The notes under the pieces were generated by a model. The model was not told the DNA's origin. It did no database searches and saw nothing but the letters and a program-made list of their open reading frames with translations. From contig NZ_JOII01000004.1 of NCBI RefSeq assembly GCF_000719955.1, positions 344,161 through 408,160 of the forward strand: DNA of 64,000 nt, written 5' to 3'. The stretch's first letter is position 1. Each line of letters begins with the position of its first letter. Source of the stretch: Streptomyces albidoflavus. GTDB taxonomy: Bacteria > Actinomycetota > Actinomycetes > Streptomycetales > Streptomycetaceae. Shown piece by piece: positions 1 through 7,768 of this stretch. Position numbers and translations under genes: made by a program.

Positions 1-171
1 GAGGTCACCGCCGGGGCCGAGGGCCAGGTAGGAGGGGTCGGGGACCTCGGCGGTGGCGCCGAGGACGGTGAGGCCGCCGTCGGGGCCGACGGCGGCGGTG
101 ACCACGCCCGCGCCGCCCGCCGCCGTGAAGGATCCGATGTACGCCCGCGCGGTCCGCTCTCCGCCACCCAC
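1..171 (-). CDS. Lactonase-family beta-propeller protein, N-terminal fragment
   Basis: This is the first 57 codons of a gene that runs off the left edge of the window. It begins VGGGERTARAYIGSFT and continues with GGLTVLGATAEVPDPSYLAL. That YIGSFT...G.L pattern is the first blade of the 6-phosphogluconolactonase / carboxymuconate cyclase-like seven-bladed propeller family, which hydrolyses sugar lactones. The GTG start is chosen because a GGAGAGGGG ribosome site lies about 7 bases upstream and family similarity begins at once. A DasR-like palindrome lies about 55 bases upstream. The substrate cannot be judged from this fragment. Confidence 0.72.
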   Translation of the reverse strand, partial: MGGGERTARAYIGSFTAAGGAGVVTAAVGPDGGLTVLGATAEVPDPSYLALGPGGDL

Positions 172-224
172 TGGCCTGTCCCCTCTCCGCAGTTGCCGCG
201 CCGTCCGGCGCGCCCGCGACGTTA

Positions 225-240
225 GCAGGTCTAGACCATG
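225..240. promoter_or_regulatory. DasR-like (dre) operator upstream of the lactonase gene
   Basis: The sequence contains a perfect GGTCTAGACC palindrome at 228-237. It matches 12 of 16 positions of the dre consensus ACTGGTCTAGACCACT bound by the GntR-family N-acetylglucosamine regulator DasR. It lies 54 bases upstream of the leftward lactonase start and about 155 bases upstream of the rightward gene at 394. Regulation is inferred from the motif only. Confidence 0.5.
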
Positions 241-393
241 GCGGTCCCGACCGCGCGCCGGAGACCTTCCCGTCCGGCCTCCGCCGAGATGAACACCATG
301 GCACACGGCGGCAGAATCGTTACTTATAGGGTTTTACGGCACATGGCGAAACCGTCTGTGCCGACAGGACATTTCGGGGAGAGCGAGGTCGGT

Positions 394-765
394 ATGCCCA
401 CGGCGAAGACGCGCAAGGCCACGACCACCAAGTCCGGTACGCCCACGGCCAAGGCGGCCAAGAGCGGTACCGGCCCGCAGAAGCGGCAGGGAGGCGCGGA
501 GGAGCACCGTCCGCGCGACCTCACGGTGACCATCCCGGTGGGCAAGGCCGCCGAGAAGGTGACCCAGTTGGTGTCGGCGCCGGTCGGAGCAGCCCGCAAG
601 GCAGTGCCCGCCAAGGGCGGACTGCCCATGTACGCGGGGCTCGGAGCGCTGGGCATCGCTGGTGTCCTCCAGTGGCCGGTCGCGGCGGGCATCGGGGTCG
701 GATACGCGGTGCTGCGCCGCACCGGGATGCTGGACGACCCGCCCGAGCAGGCCAAAACCGCGTAA
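394..765 (+). CDS. Small Lys/Ala-rich membrane-anchored protein of unknown function
   Basis: The product has 123 residues. The first 40 are low-complexity and basic (repeats of the KSGTPTAKAAKSGTG type), followed by a short conserved-looking stretch (DLTVTIPVGKAAEKV) and one hydrophobic segment around residues 77-105 (LGALGIAGVLQWPVAAGIGV). The ATG at 394 is preferred over upstream in-frame starts because GAGGT precedes it by about 4 bases. It is followed by a very strong hairpin terminator and then the CtpI-type ATPase, so the two are transcribed separately. I do not recognise the family and assign no function. Confidence 0.7.
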   Translation: MPTAKTRKATTTKSGTPTAKAAKSGTGPQKRQGGAEEHRPRDLTVTIPVGKAAEKVTQLVSAPVGAARKAVPAKGGLPMYAGLGALGIAGVLQWPVAAGIGVGYAVLRRTGMLDDPPEQAKTA

Positions 766-782
766 CCCCTGTGCCGGACCGG

Positions 783-833
783 CACCCAGGGGGCTCCGGG
801 CGCTCACCTCACCCGCCCGGAGCCCCCTGGGTG
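783..833 (+). terminator. 20-bp perfect hairpin terminator
   Basis: Arms at 783-802 and 814-833 are exact reverse complements over 20 bases with an 11-base loop, and partial pairing continues outside them (GGACCGG / CGGTCC). It lies 17 bases after the stop of the small membrane protein. There is no U tract, which is usual for high-GC actinobacterial terminators. Confidence 0.85.
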
Positions 834-952
834 TCGGTCCGGTCCTTCTGTCACCAGAGTGGTCCTGCGGCCACACCGCGGCCCCCGCTCCCCCGTGGCG
901 TACAGGGGTGCGGCGGCGGGCCCGGTACCGGACACCGGGACAGGAGCAACGG

Positions 953-3900
953 GTGCTGACCTCACTGAGTCGGGTGCGGGAACTGGCGTCGGCGCCCGCG
1001 CGGGCGCTGGCGGACGGGGCGAGGGAGGCTCAGGACCGCGTACGGCGCGGCGGGCAGGCCGCGTACGAGGCCCTGCGTGAGCTGCCCGCCGATCTGGCGG
1101 AGGCCGTGTCGGTGCTGGCGGACGGGGGCGCGGACCGGCGGCGCCGGCATGTCTGGTCCGGCGGGGGACGGGCCCACATCGAGGTGCGCGGGCTCTGCGG
1201 ACGCAGCCCGCGGGCGGACGCCCTCTGCCACGCGCTGACGACGGCCGCACGCGCCCTCCAGTCCGTGCACTGGGCCGAGATCAACGCCACCGCCGGCCAG
1301 CTGGTGGTCGGGTACGAGCAGAACGGACTCGACGTCGGCGACCTGCTGGACCTGGTGGAGCGGCTGGAGACGGAGCACGGCACCGGCGCCGACGACTTCC
1401 CCGGCGGCCGGCCGCTGCCCCCGTACGACACGGCGCCGGCGGCGCTGGCCAAGATGTCGCTGGTCTCCGACTGCGTGGGCATCGCCTTCGCCGCGGCCCG
1501 GGGGATGAAGCCGCTGACCATGCTGCCGCTCCCGGTGGTGGTGACCGAGTCCCAGCCCCGCCTGCGGCGGCTGCTGGAGAACAGGCTGGGCAAGCACCAG
1601 GCGGAGACCGCGATCAGCCTCGCCGGGGCGGCGGCGCACGCCCTCGCGCACGGCGTGACACCGCTCGCCCTGGACGCCTGCCAACGCCTGGGCCAGCTCG
1701 CCGAGTTCCGGGGACGGCAGGAGGTCTGGGCACGGCGGGAGCGGGAGCTGGTGGGCGACGGCGAGCGGATGCCCGCGCATCTGACGCCCCGTCCCGTCCG
1801 GCCCGTACCGCTGCCGGACGGGGAGGTGGAGAAGTACGCGGAGCGGACCTCGGCGGCCGCGGTGCTCGGCGCCGGGGCGGTGCTGGCCTGGACCCGGGAC
1901 GCCGCCACGTCGGCGCGGGCCGTGCTGGCGACGCCGCCCAAGGCGGCCCGGATGGGGCGGGAGTTGTTCTGCGCGCGGCTCGGGCGCGACCTGGCCGACG
2001 CGGGGGTGGTGCCGCTGGACGGCGCGACCCTGCGGGTGCTGGACCGGGTGACGGTGGCGGTGATCGACTCCGACGTGCTGTGCGGAACCCGGCCCCGGCT
2101 GATGTCGGTCCAGGTGGCCGGGGCGATCGACGAGGCCGAGGTGTGGGGCGCGGCGCAGGCGGTGGTCGCCGCGCACAGCCCGCAGGAGCTGGCCGGGCCC
2201 GGACCGTGGACGCACGGCGGCTGGCGGCTCCAGCGGCCCGCCCTCGCCACCACCGACAGTTCAGGACCGGGCGGGCCCGAGGGGCTGCGGCTGGAGGTCT
2301 GCGACCCCGAGGGCCAGTGGTGGGGCGAGGTGGTCGTCGGGGTCGAACTCGACCCGCTCGCCGAGGCGGTGGTGACGGCGGCGCGGGCCGGCGGCACCCG
2401 GCTCCACCTCACCGCGCACGCGGCCACCGCGGAACTCCTCCCCTGGGCCGACACCGTGCTCGGCGCGGACACCTGCCTGGCCGGGGAGGTGACGGACCTT
2501 CAGGAGCGCGGCGAGGTGGTGCTGCTGGTCAGCGCCGGCAACCCGCGCGCCCTCGCGGCGGCGGACGTGGGCGTGGCGGTGCTGCCGCACGCCCGCGCGG
2601 GACACACCGCCGCCCACTGGTCGGCCGACCTGGTCTGCGGCCCCGGCCTGGCCTCCCTGTGGCGGGTGCTGAACGCGGTGGACACCGCGCGTACGGTCAG
2701 CCGTAAGGCGGCCCGCCTGGCGGTGGGCGGCTCGGCACTCGGCGCGCTCGTGGCCGCCGCCGGGTCCCGCCCGCCGATGGTCGCGCTCACCACCACGCCG
2801 GTCTACGGGGCGGCGTTCATGGCCCAGTGGATGGGGTTCAGCGCGGGCCGGCGCCTGGCCCGCGAGCCGCTGCCGGAGCCGAGGCTGCGCGGCGAGCCCT
2901 GGCACGCGCTGGGGGCCGTCGAGGTCCTGCGGGCCCTGCACCGCCGGGGTGCGTACGCGGGCGCCCCGGAACCGGAGGGGGAGGAGCCGTCCGCCGACTG
3001 GCTGGTGCGCGGGTACGACGCGCTCGCCGAGGTGCCCGGCCTCGGCGCCGCCGCCGACGGCACGGCCAGGCTGCTGCGGGCGGTGCGTGAGGAACTGCGC
3101 GACCCGCTCACCCCGATCCTCGCCTTCGGCGCGGCCGCCTCCGCCGCCGTCGGCTCGACCGTGGACTCGGCGCTGGTCGGCGGCGTGATGGTCGGCAACG
3201 GGCTGATCAGCGGCGCGCAGCGGATGCGGGTCGAGGAGGCGATGCGCAAGCTGCTGCTGACCGAGCAGGTCACCGCCTGCCGGGTGGAGTGGACCCCGGA
3301 CGCCGGGGTGACCGAGGCTCAGCTCGCCGCGGTGCGGGAGACGGCCGCGCACACCACCGTCTCCTCCGGCGAGCTGCGGGTGGGCGAGGTGATCGCCCTG
3401 CGCGACGGCGACGTGGTCCCGGCCGACGCCCGGCTGCTGTGGTGCGACGCCCTGGAGGTCGACGAGTCGACCCTGACGGGCGAATCCGTACCGGTCGGCA
3501 AGAACCCGCACGCCGTCCCCGGCGCCGACCTCGCGGAGCGCACCTGCATGGTCTACGAGGGCTGCACCGTGCTCACGGGTTCGGCGTACGCGGTCGTCGT
3601 CGCCACCGGCACGCAGACCGAGGCGGGCCGGGCGGCGGAGCTGGCGGCCGAGGCGCCCCGGCCGACCGGGATCGAGGGCCACCTCGCCCAGCTCAGCCGG
3701 ATCGCCCTGCCGGCCGTCGGCATCGGCGGCGCCGCCGTGACCGTCCTCGGGCTGCTGCGCGGCGTCCCGGTCCGCGAGGCGCTCGCCTCCGGCGTCGCGG
3801 TGGCGGTGGCGGCGGTGCCCGAGGGACTGCCGCTGGTCGCCACCATGGCCCAGAGCGCCGCCGCCCACCGGCTCTCCCGGTACGGCATCCTCACCCGTTC

Positions 3901-5593
3901 CGCCCGCGTCCTCGAAGCCCTCGGCCGGGTGGACGTGGTCTGTTACGACAAGACCGGCACGCTCACCGAGGGACGGCTGTCGGTGACCGGTGTCGCCTTC
4001 CTGGACGGGGACGAGGAGCCGTCCTGCGAGGCGGGCCAGCACCTGCTCGGCCTCGCCGCCCGCGCCTGCCCCCGGCCGGAGGAGGGCAGGCCCGCCGCCC
4101 ACGCCACCGACCAGTCGGTGCTGGACGCGGTGACGGCCGGTACCTTCCCGGACGGGGACTGGCAGTTGACGCGGGAGCTGCCGTTCGAGGCCCGGCGGGG
4201 CTACTCCGCCTCGGCCGGGAAGACCCCGGAGGGCGGAATCCTGGCGGTCAAGGGCGCGCCCGAGAAGATCCTGGAGCGGTGCGACGCGGTCACGCCGTCG
4301 GCCTCGGGGAGCACCGGCTCCCTCCCGCTCGACGCGGCCCTGCGGCGGAAGGCCAGGCGTCTTGTGGACCGGCTCGGCGCCCAGGGCCTGCGGGTACTGG
4401 CTGTGGCCGAACGCCCGCTGGAGGACGCCTCGTTGACGGCGGAGGAGCTGCCCGAGCAGGTCACGGGGCTGACGCTGCGCGGCTTCCTCGCGATCAGCGA
4501 CACCCCGCGCCCCGGCGCCTCCGAGACCCTGGCGCACCTCCAGGAGGCGGGCGTACGCGTCACCATGATCACCGGTGACCACCCGACGACGGCGGGGGCC
4601 ATCGCCGCCCGGCTCGGCATCCCGGGGGCGGACGCCGTGGTGACGGGGGCGGAGCTGGACGCGCTCCCCGAGTCCGAGCGGATCGCCAAGGTGCTGGACT
4701 CGGCCGTCTTCGCCCGGGTCTCCCCCGAGCACAAGGTACGGATCGTCAAGGACCTCCAGCGCGCGGGCCGCGTGGTGGCGATGACGGGCGACGGCGTCAA
4801 CGACGCGGCCGCCATCAAACTCGCCGACATCGGTATCGGCCTCTCCGCCCCGGGCTCCCGCTCGGCCAGCGCCGCCGCCGACCTGGTCCTCACCGACCCC
4901 TCCCCCGAGAACATGGTCCACGCGCTGCTGGAGGGACGCGCCCTGTGGCGCCGGGTCCGCGACGCGGTGGGCATCCTGGTCGGCGGGAACGCGGGCGAGG
5001 TCGCCTTCACCGTCCTCGGCACGGCCCTGTCGGGGCGGGCCCCGCTCGGCACCCGTCAGCTGCTCCTGGTCAACCTGCTGACCGACATGCTGCCCGCCCT
5101 CGCCCTCGCCATGGCCCCCGGCCGGGCGGCCCGCGACGAGGAGGCCGCCGGGAACGGCCACGCGACCGACTCGCTCGCGCGGGAGCTGGGGCGGGTGCTG
5201 GCCGTACGCGGGACCGCCACCGCGCTGGGCGCTGTGACCGCCTGGCAGCTCGGGCGGATGAGCGGGCGCGCGGTGCGGGCCAACACCATGGGGCTGGCCG
5301 CGCTGGTGGGCACACAGCTGGGCCAGACGCTCGCCACGGACTGGCGCAGTCCGCTGGTGCTGCTCACCGGGGCGGCCTCCACGGTCGTCCTGGCCGGGGT
5401 GATCCAGACGCCGGGGGTGAGCCACTTCTTCGGCTGCACCCCGCTCGGCCCGGTCGCCTGGACCACGGTCGCCGCCTGCTCCACGGCGGCGACCCTGGCG
5501 GCGGCGCTCGCCCAGGGGCTGCTCGCGCGCCGGGCCCCGGCGCCGGTGTCCGAGGCGGCAGCCGCCCCGGACCCGGTCCCCGCACCGGTGTGA
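953..5593 (+). CDS. CtpI-type cation-transporting P-type ATPase with degenerate N-terminal half
   Basis: The 1546-residue protein should be an ATP-driven membrane cation pump. The C-terminal half has all P-type marks: TGES near residue 842, the PEGLP membrane motif, the phosphorylated Asp in DKTGTLTEG (D999), KGAPEKILERC in the nucleotide domain, and MTGDGVNDAAAIKLADIG at the hinge. The length and long N-terminal extension match mycobacterial CtpI (about 1630 residues), not ordinary 750-900-residue pumps. The N-terminal 700 residues contain an HMA-like stretch without CxxC and a decayed P-domain copy in which DKTGT is replaced by DSDVL. The GTG start has AGGAG 6 bases upstream; the reading frame is open further upstream but crosses the terminator. 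The transported ion is unknown. Confidence 0.88.
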   Translation: MLTSLSRVRELASAPARALADGAREAQDRVRRGGQAAYEALRELPADLAEAVSVLADGGADRRRRHVWSGGGRAHIEVRGLCGRSPRADALCHALTTAARALQSVHWAEINATAGQLVVGYEQNGLDVGDLLDLVERLETEHGTGADDFPGGRPLPPYDTAPAALAKMSLVSDCVGIAFAAARGMKPLTMLPLPVVVTESQPRLRRLLENRLGKHQAETAISLAGAAAHALAHGVTPLALDACQRLGQLAEFRGRQEVWARRERELVGDGERMPAHLTPRPVRPVPLPDGEVEKYAERTSAAAVLGAGAVLAWTRDAATSARAVLATPPKAARMGRELFCARLGRDLADAGVVPLDGATLRVLDRVTVAVIDSDVLCGTRPRLMSVQVAGAIDEAEVWGAAQAVVAAHSPQELAGPGPWTHGGWRLQRPALATTDSSGPGGPEGLRLEVCDPEGQWWGEVVVGVELDPLAEAVVTAARAGGTRLHLTAHAATAELLPWADTVLGADTCLAGEVTDLQERGEVVLLVSAGNPRALAAADVGVAVLPHARAGHTAAHWSADLVCGPGLASLWRVLNAVDTARTVSRKAARLAVGGSALGALVAAAGSRPPMVALTTTPVYGAAFMAQWMGFSAGRRLAREPLPEPRLRGEPWHALGAVEVLRALHRRGAYAGAPEPEGEEPSADWLVRGYDALAEVPGLGAAADGTARLLRAVREELRDPLTPILAFGAAASAAVGSTVDSALVGGVMVGNGLISGAQRMRVEEAMRKLLLTEQVTACRVEWTPDAGVTEAQLAAVRETAAHTTVSSGELRVGEVIALRDGDVVPADARLLWCDALEVDESTLTGESVPVGKNPHAVPGADLAERTCMVYEGCTVLTGSAYAVVVATGTQTEAGRAAELAAEAPRPTGIEGHLAQLSRIALPAVGIGGAAVTVLGLLRGVPVREALASGVAVAVAAVPEGLPLVATMAQSAAAHRLSRYGILTRSARVLEALGRVDVVCYDKTGTLTEGRLSVTGVAFLDGDEEPSCEAGQHLLGLAARACPRPEEGRPAAHATDQSVLDAVTAGTFPDGDWQLTRELPFEARRGYSASAGKTPEGGILAVKGAPEKILERCDAVTPSASGSTGSLPLDAALRRKARRLVDRLGAQGLRVLAVAERPLEDASLTAEELPEQVTGLTLRGFLAISDTPRPGASETLAHLQEAGVRVTMITGDHPTTAGAIAARLGIPGADAVVTGAELDALPESERIAKVLDSAVFARVSPEHKVRIVKDLQRAGRVVAMTGDGVNDAAAIKLADIGIGLSAPGSRSASAAADLVLTDPSPENMVHALLEGRALWRRVRDAVGILVGGNAGEVAFTVLGTALSGRAPLGTRQLLLVNLLTDMLPALALAMAPGRAARDEEAAGNGHATDSLARELGRVLAVRGTATALGAVTAWQLGRMSGRAVRANTMGLAALVGTQLGQTLATDWRSPLVLLTGAASTVVLAGVIQTPGVSHFFGCTPLGPVAWTTVAACSTAATLAAALAQGLLARRAPAPVSEAAAAPDPVPAPV

Positions 5594-5723
5594 GGGCCGG
5601 TCCGAACGGCCTACGCGCGGTGGCCCGGCGCCCTGGGCCCGCCGAGGGTGGAGGGGCGGGGGGACCAACACCGGCGTGCGGGCGCCTCGGCTCCGGGTGC
5701 CGGTCGACAGAGGGAGTCAGCGG

Positions 5724-6197
5724 ATGAGCCGTTCCGCGTCCACCGGGCGGCCCGGGGCAGCACGGGGTTCCTGGTGGTCCGAGCACGATCCGAGCCGGGA
5801 ACTGGGGCGTCTGTGCGGTGAGTTGAGGCGGCTGGCCGAACGTGTCGAACACGGCGGCGAACCGGCGGTCCGGCACTGGATGCCGACGGTGGAGGAGGCC
5901 GACGCGGGCGACGCGTACCTCGTCCGCGCCGAGCTGCCGGGCATTCCCCGGGAGTGCGTGAAGGTCGAGACGGACGGCCGCGAGCTGTACATCTCCGGGA
6001 CGCTCGACGAGTCCTCCGCCCAGAACGCGCTGGGCCGTCGGATCGGCACCTTCTCCTTCGGCGTCCGGGTGCCCGGCGACGCCGACCACGACCAGGTCCG
6101 CGCCGACCTGGTGGACGGCGTACTGACCGTCCGGCTCACCAAGTCCGGGGAGCGCGCCACGCGCCCCGTCGCGGTCGGTACGGCGGTCGGCGGGTGA
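5724..6197 (+). CDS. Hsp20 / alpha-crystallin small heat-shock protein
   Basis: The 157-residue protein carries an alpha-crystallin domain over roughly residues 50-145, including AYLVRAELPGIPRECVKVE and the terminal GVLTVRLTKSGE strand. Such proteins are ATP-independent holdase chaperones that bind unfolding proteins in the cytoplasm. AGGGAG lies 7 bases before the ATG. Its stop overlaps the start of the glutamate decarboxylase gene (GTGA), so the two are translationally coupled. The short C-terminus lacks an obvious IxI motif. Confidence 0.93.
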   Translation: MSRSASTGRPGAARGSWWSEHDPSRELGRLCGELRRLAERVEHGGEPAVRHWMPTVEEADAGDAYLVRAELPGIPRECVKVETDGRELYISGTLDESSAQNALGRRIGTFSFGVRVPGDADHDQVRADLVDGVLTVRLTKSGERATRPVAVGTAVGG

Positions 6198-7618
6198 GCG
6201 CGGCGGGCGGGGAGACGTCGGACGGCGCGCGGCTCTCCCTCAATCCGTTCCACCTGGCGGCCGACCCGGCCGCCGCGATGCTGTCGGTGCCGCCGGTCAG
6301 GAGGCTCAGCGCCCATTCGCTGCCGCCGGAGGTGGCCCGGCGGATCGTGCACGACGAGGTGATGCTCGACGGGAACGCGCGGCAGAACCTCGCCACCTTC
6401 GTGACGACCTGGATGGAGCCCGAGGGCGCGGCGGTGATGGCGGAGTGTCGCGACAAGAACCTCATCGACAAGGACGAGTACCCGCGCACCGCGGAGATCG
6501 AGCGCCGGTGCGTGGCGATCCTCGCCGACCTCTGGCACGCCCCCGACGCGGACCGGGCGGTGGGCTGTTCCACCACCGGGTCGAGCGAGGCGTGCATGCT
6601 CGCGGGGATGGCGATGAAGCGGCGCTGGGCGCACCGGCAGGGCGACCGCTATCCCGCCTCGGCCCGGCCCAATCTGGTCATGGGCATCAACGTCCAGGTC
6701 TGCTGGGAGAAGTTCTGCGACTACTGGGAGGTCGAGCCCCGGATGGTGCCGATGGAGGGCGAGCGCTTCCACCTCGACCCGCAGGCCGCCGCCGACCTCT
6801 GCGACGAGAACACCATCGGCGTGGTCGGCATCCTCGGCTCCACGTACGACGGTTCGTACGAGCCGGTCCAGGAGCTCTGCGCGGCGCTGGACGCTCTCCA
6901 GGAGCGCACCGGCTGGGACGTGCCGGTCCACGTCGACGGGGCGTCGGGGGCCATGGTCGCCCCCTTCCTCGACCCGGACCTGGTCTGGGACTTCCGCCTG
7001 GAGCGGGTCGTCTCCATCAACACCTCGGGCCACAAGTACGGGCTGGTCTACCCCGGCGTGGGGTGGGCGGTGTGGCGCAGCGCCGAGTACCTCCCGGACG
7101 ACCTGGTCTTCCGCGTCGACTACCTCGGCGGGACGATGCCCACCTTCGCCCTGAACTTCTCCCGCCCCGGCTCCCAGGTGGCCGCCCAGTACTACGTCTT
7201 CCTGCGGCTGGGGCGTGAGGGCTTCCGCCAGGTGCAGCAGGCCGGCCGCGACATCGCCACGCACCTGGCGCACGGCATCGAGGAACTGGGCGACTTCCGG
7301 CTGCTGACCCGGGGCGACCAGCTGCCCGCCTTCGCCTTCACCACGGGGGCGGACGTGCGGGCGTACGACGTCTTCGACGTGTCGCGGCGGCTGCGCGAGA
7401 CCGGGTGGCTGGTGCCCGCGTACACCTGTCCGCCGCACCGTCAGGACCTCTCCGTGCTGCGGATCGTCTGCCGCAACGGCTTCACCCGCGACCTCGCGGA
7501 CATGCTCCTGCACGACCTGGGGCGGCTGCTGCCGGAGCTGCGGCGCCAGTCCCCGCACCCCGGGGAGCGGCCGTCGCCCAGCACGGCCTTCCACCATTCG
7601 GCGGAGCGGGGCCGGTAG
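6194..7618 (+). CDS. gadB: Glutamate decarboxylase (PLP-dependent)
   Basis: The 474-residue protein catalyses glutamate to GABA plus CO2, consuming a proton. It matches GadB throughout: NLATFVTTWMEPE, STTGSSEACMLAGMAMKRRW, HVDGASGAMVAPFLDP, and SGHKYGLVYPGVGW with PLP lysine K281. Length agrees with E. coli GadB (466). The GTG start overlaps the Hsp20 stop codon. No glutamate/GABA antiporter gene is adjacent, so a full E. coli-style acid-resistance circuit is not shown here. A hairpin closes the operon, and a YdeP-type gene follows. Confidence 0.93.
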   Translation: MSAAGGETSDGARLSLNPFHLAADPAAAMLSVPPVRRLSAHSLPPEVARRIVHDEVMLDGNARQNLATFVTTWMEPEGAAVMAECRDKNLIDKDEYPRTAEIERRCVAILADLWHAPDADRAVGCSTTGSSEACMLAGMAMKRRWAHRQGDRYPASARPNLVMGINVQVCWEKFCDYWEVEPRMVPMEGERFHLDPQAAADLCDENTIGVVGILGSTYDGSYEPVQELCAALDALQERTGWDVPVHVDGASGAMVAPFLDPDLVWDFRLERVVSINTSGHKYGLVYPGVGWAVWRSAEYLPDDLVFRVDYLGGTMPTFALNFSRPGSQVAAQYYVFLRLGREGFRQVQQAGRDIATHLAHGIEELGDFRLLTRGDQLPAFAFTTGADVRAYDVFDVSRRLRETGWLVPAYTCPPHRQDLSVLRIVCRNGFTRDLADMLLHDLGRLLPELRRQSPHPGERPSPSTAFHHSAERGR

Positions 7619-7641
7619 CGGTCCCGCCGTGCGGGTGGCGG

Positions 7642-7669
7642 GGGACGCCGTCCACCCGGGTGGCGTCCC
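7642..7669 (+). terminator. Hairpin after hsp20-gad operon
   Basis: GGGACGCC (7642-7649) and GGCGTCCC (7662-7669) are exact complements, and the loop contains a self-complementary CACCCGGGTG. It lies 23 bases after the decarboxylase stop. It probably ends the two-gene transcript before the next gene at 7769. Confidence 0.6.
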
Positions 7670-7768
7670 GCGCGGGGCCGCCGGAAGCCCGCGCGACGGC
7701 GGTAGCGTGCCGGTCGCGGCCCGGCCGGGGAACACGCCGTCGGGCGACCGGACGAAGGGCTGATCAGG

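Noticed and set aside
2261..5671. Very long minus-strand open frame (over 1100 codons) opposite the P-type ATPase
   Set aside because: It is the GC-rich shadow of the ATPase gene: Arg/Gly/His-rich, no motifs, no ribosome site, while the plus strand has a complete ATPase.
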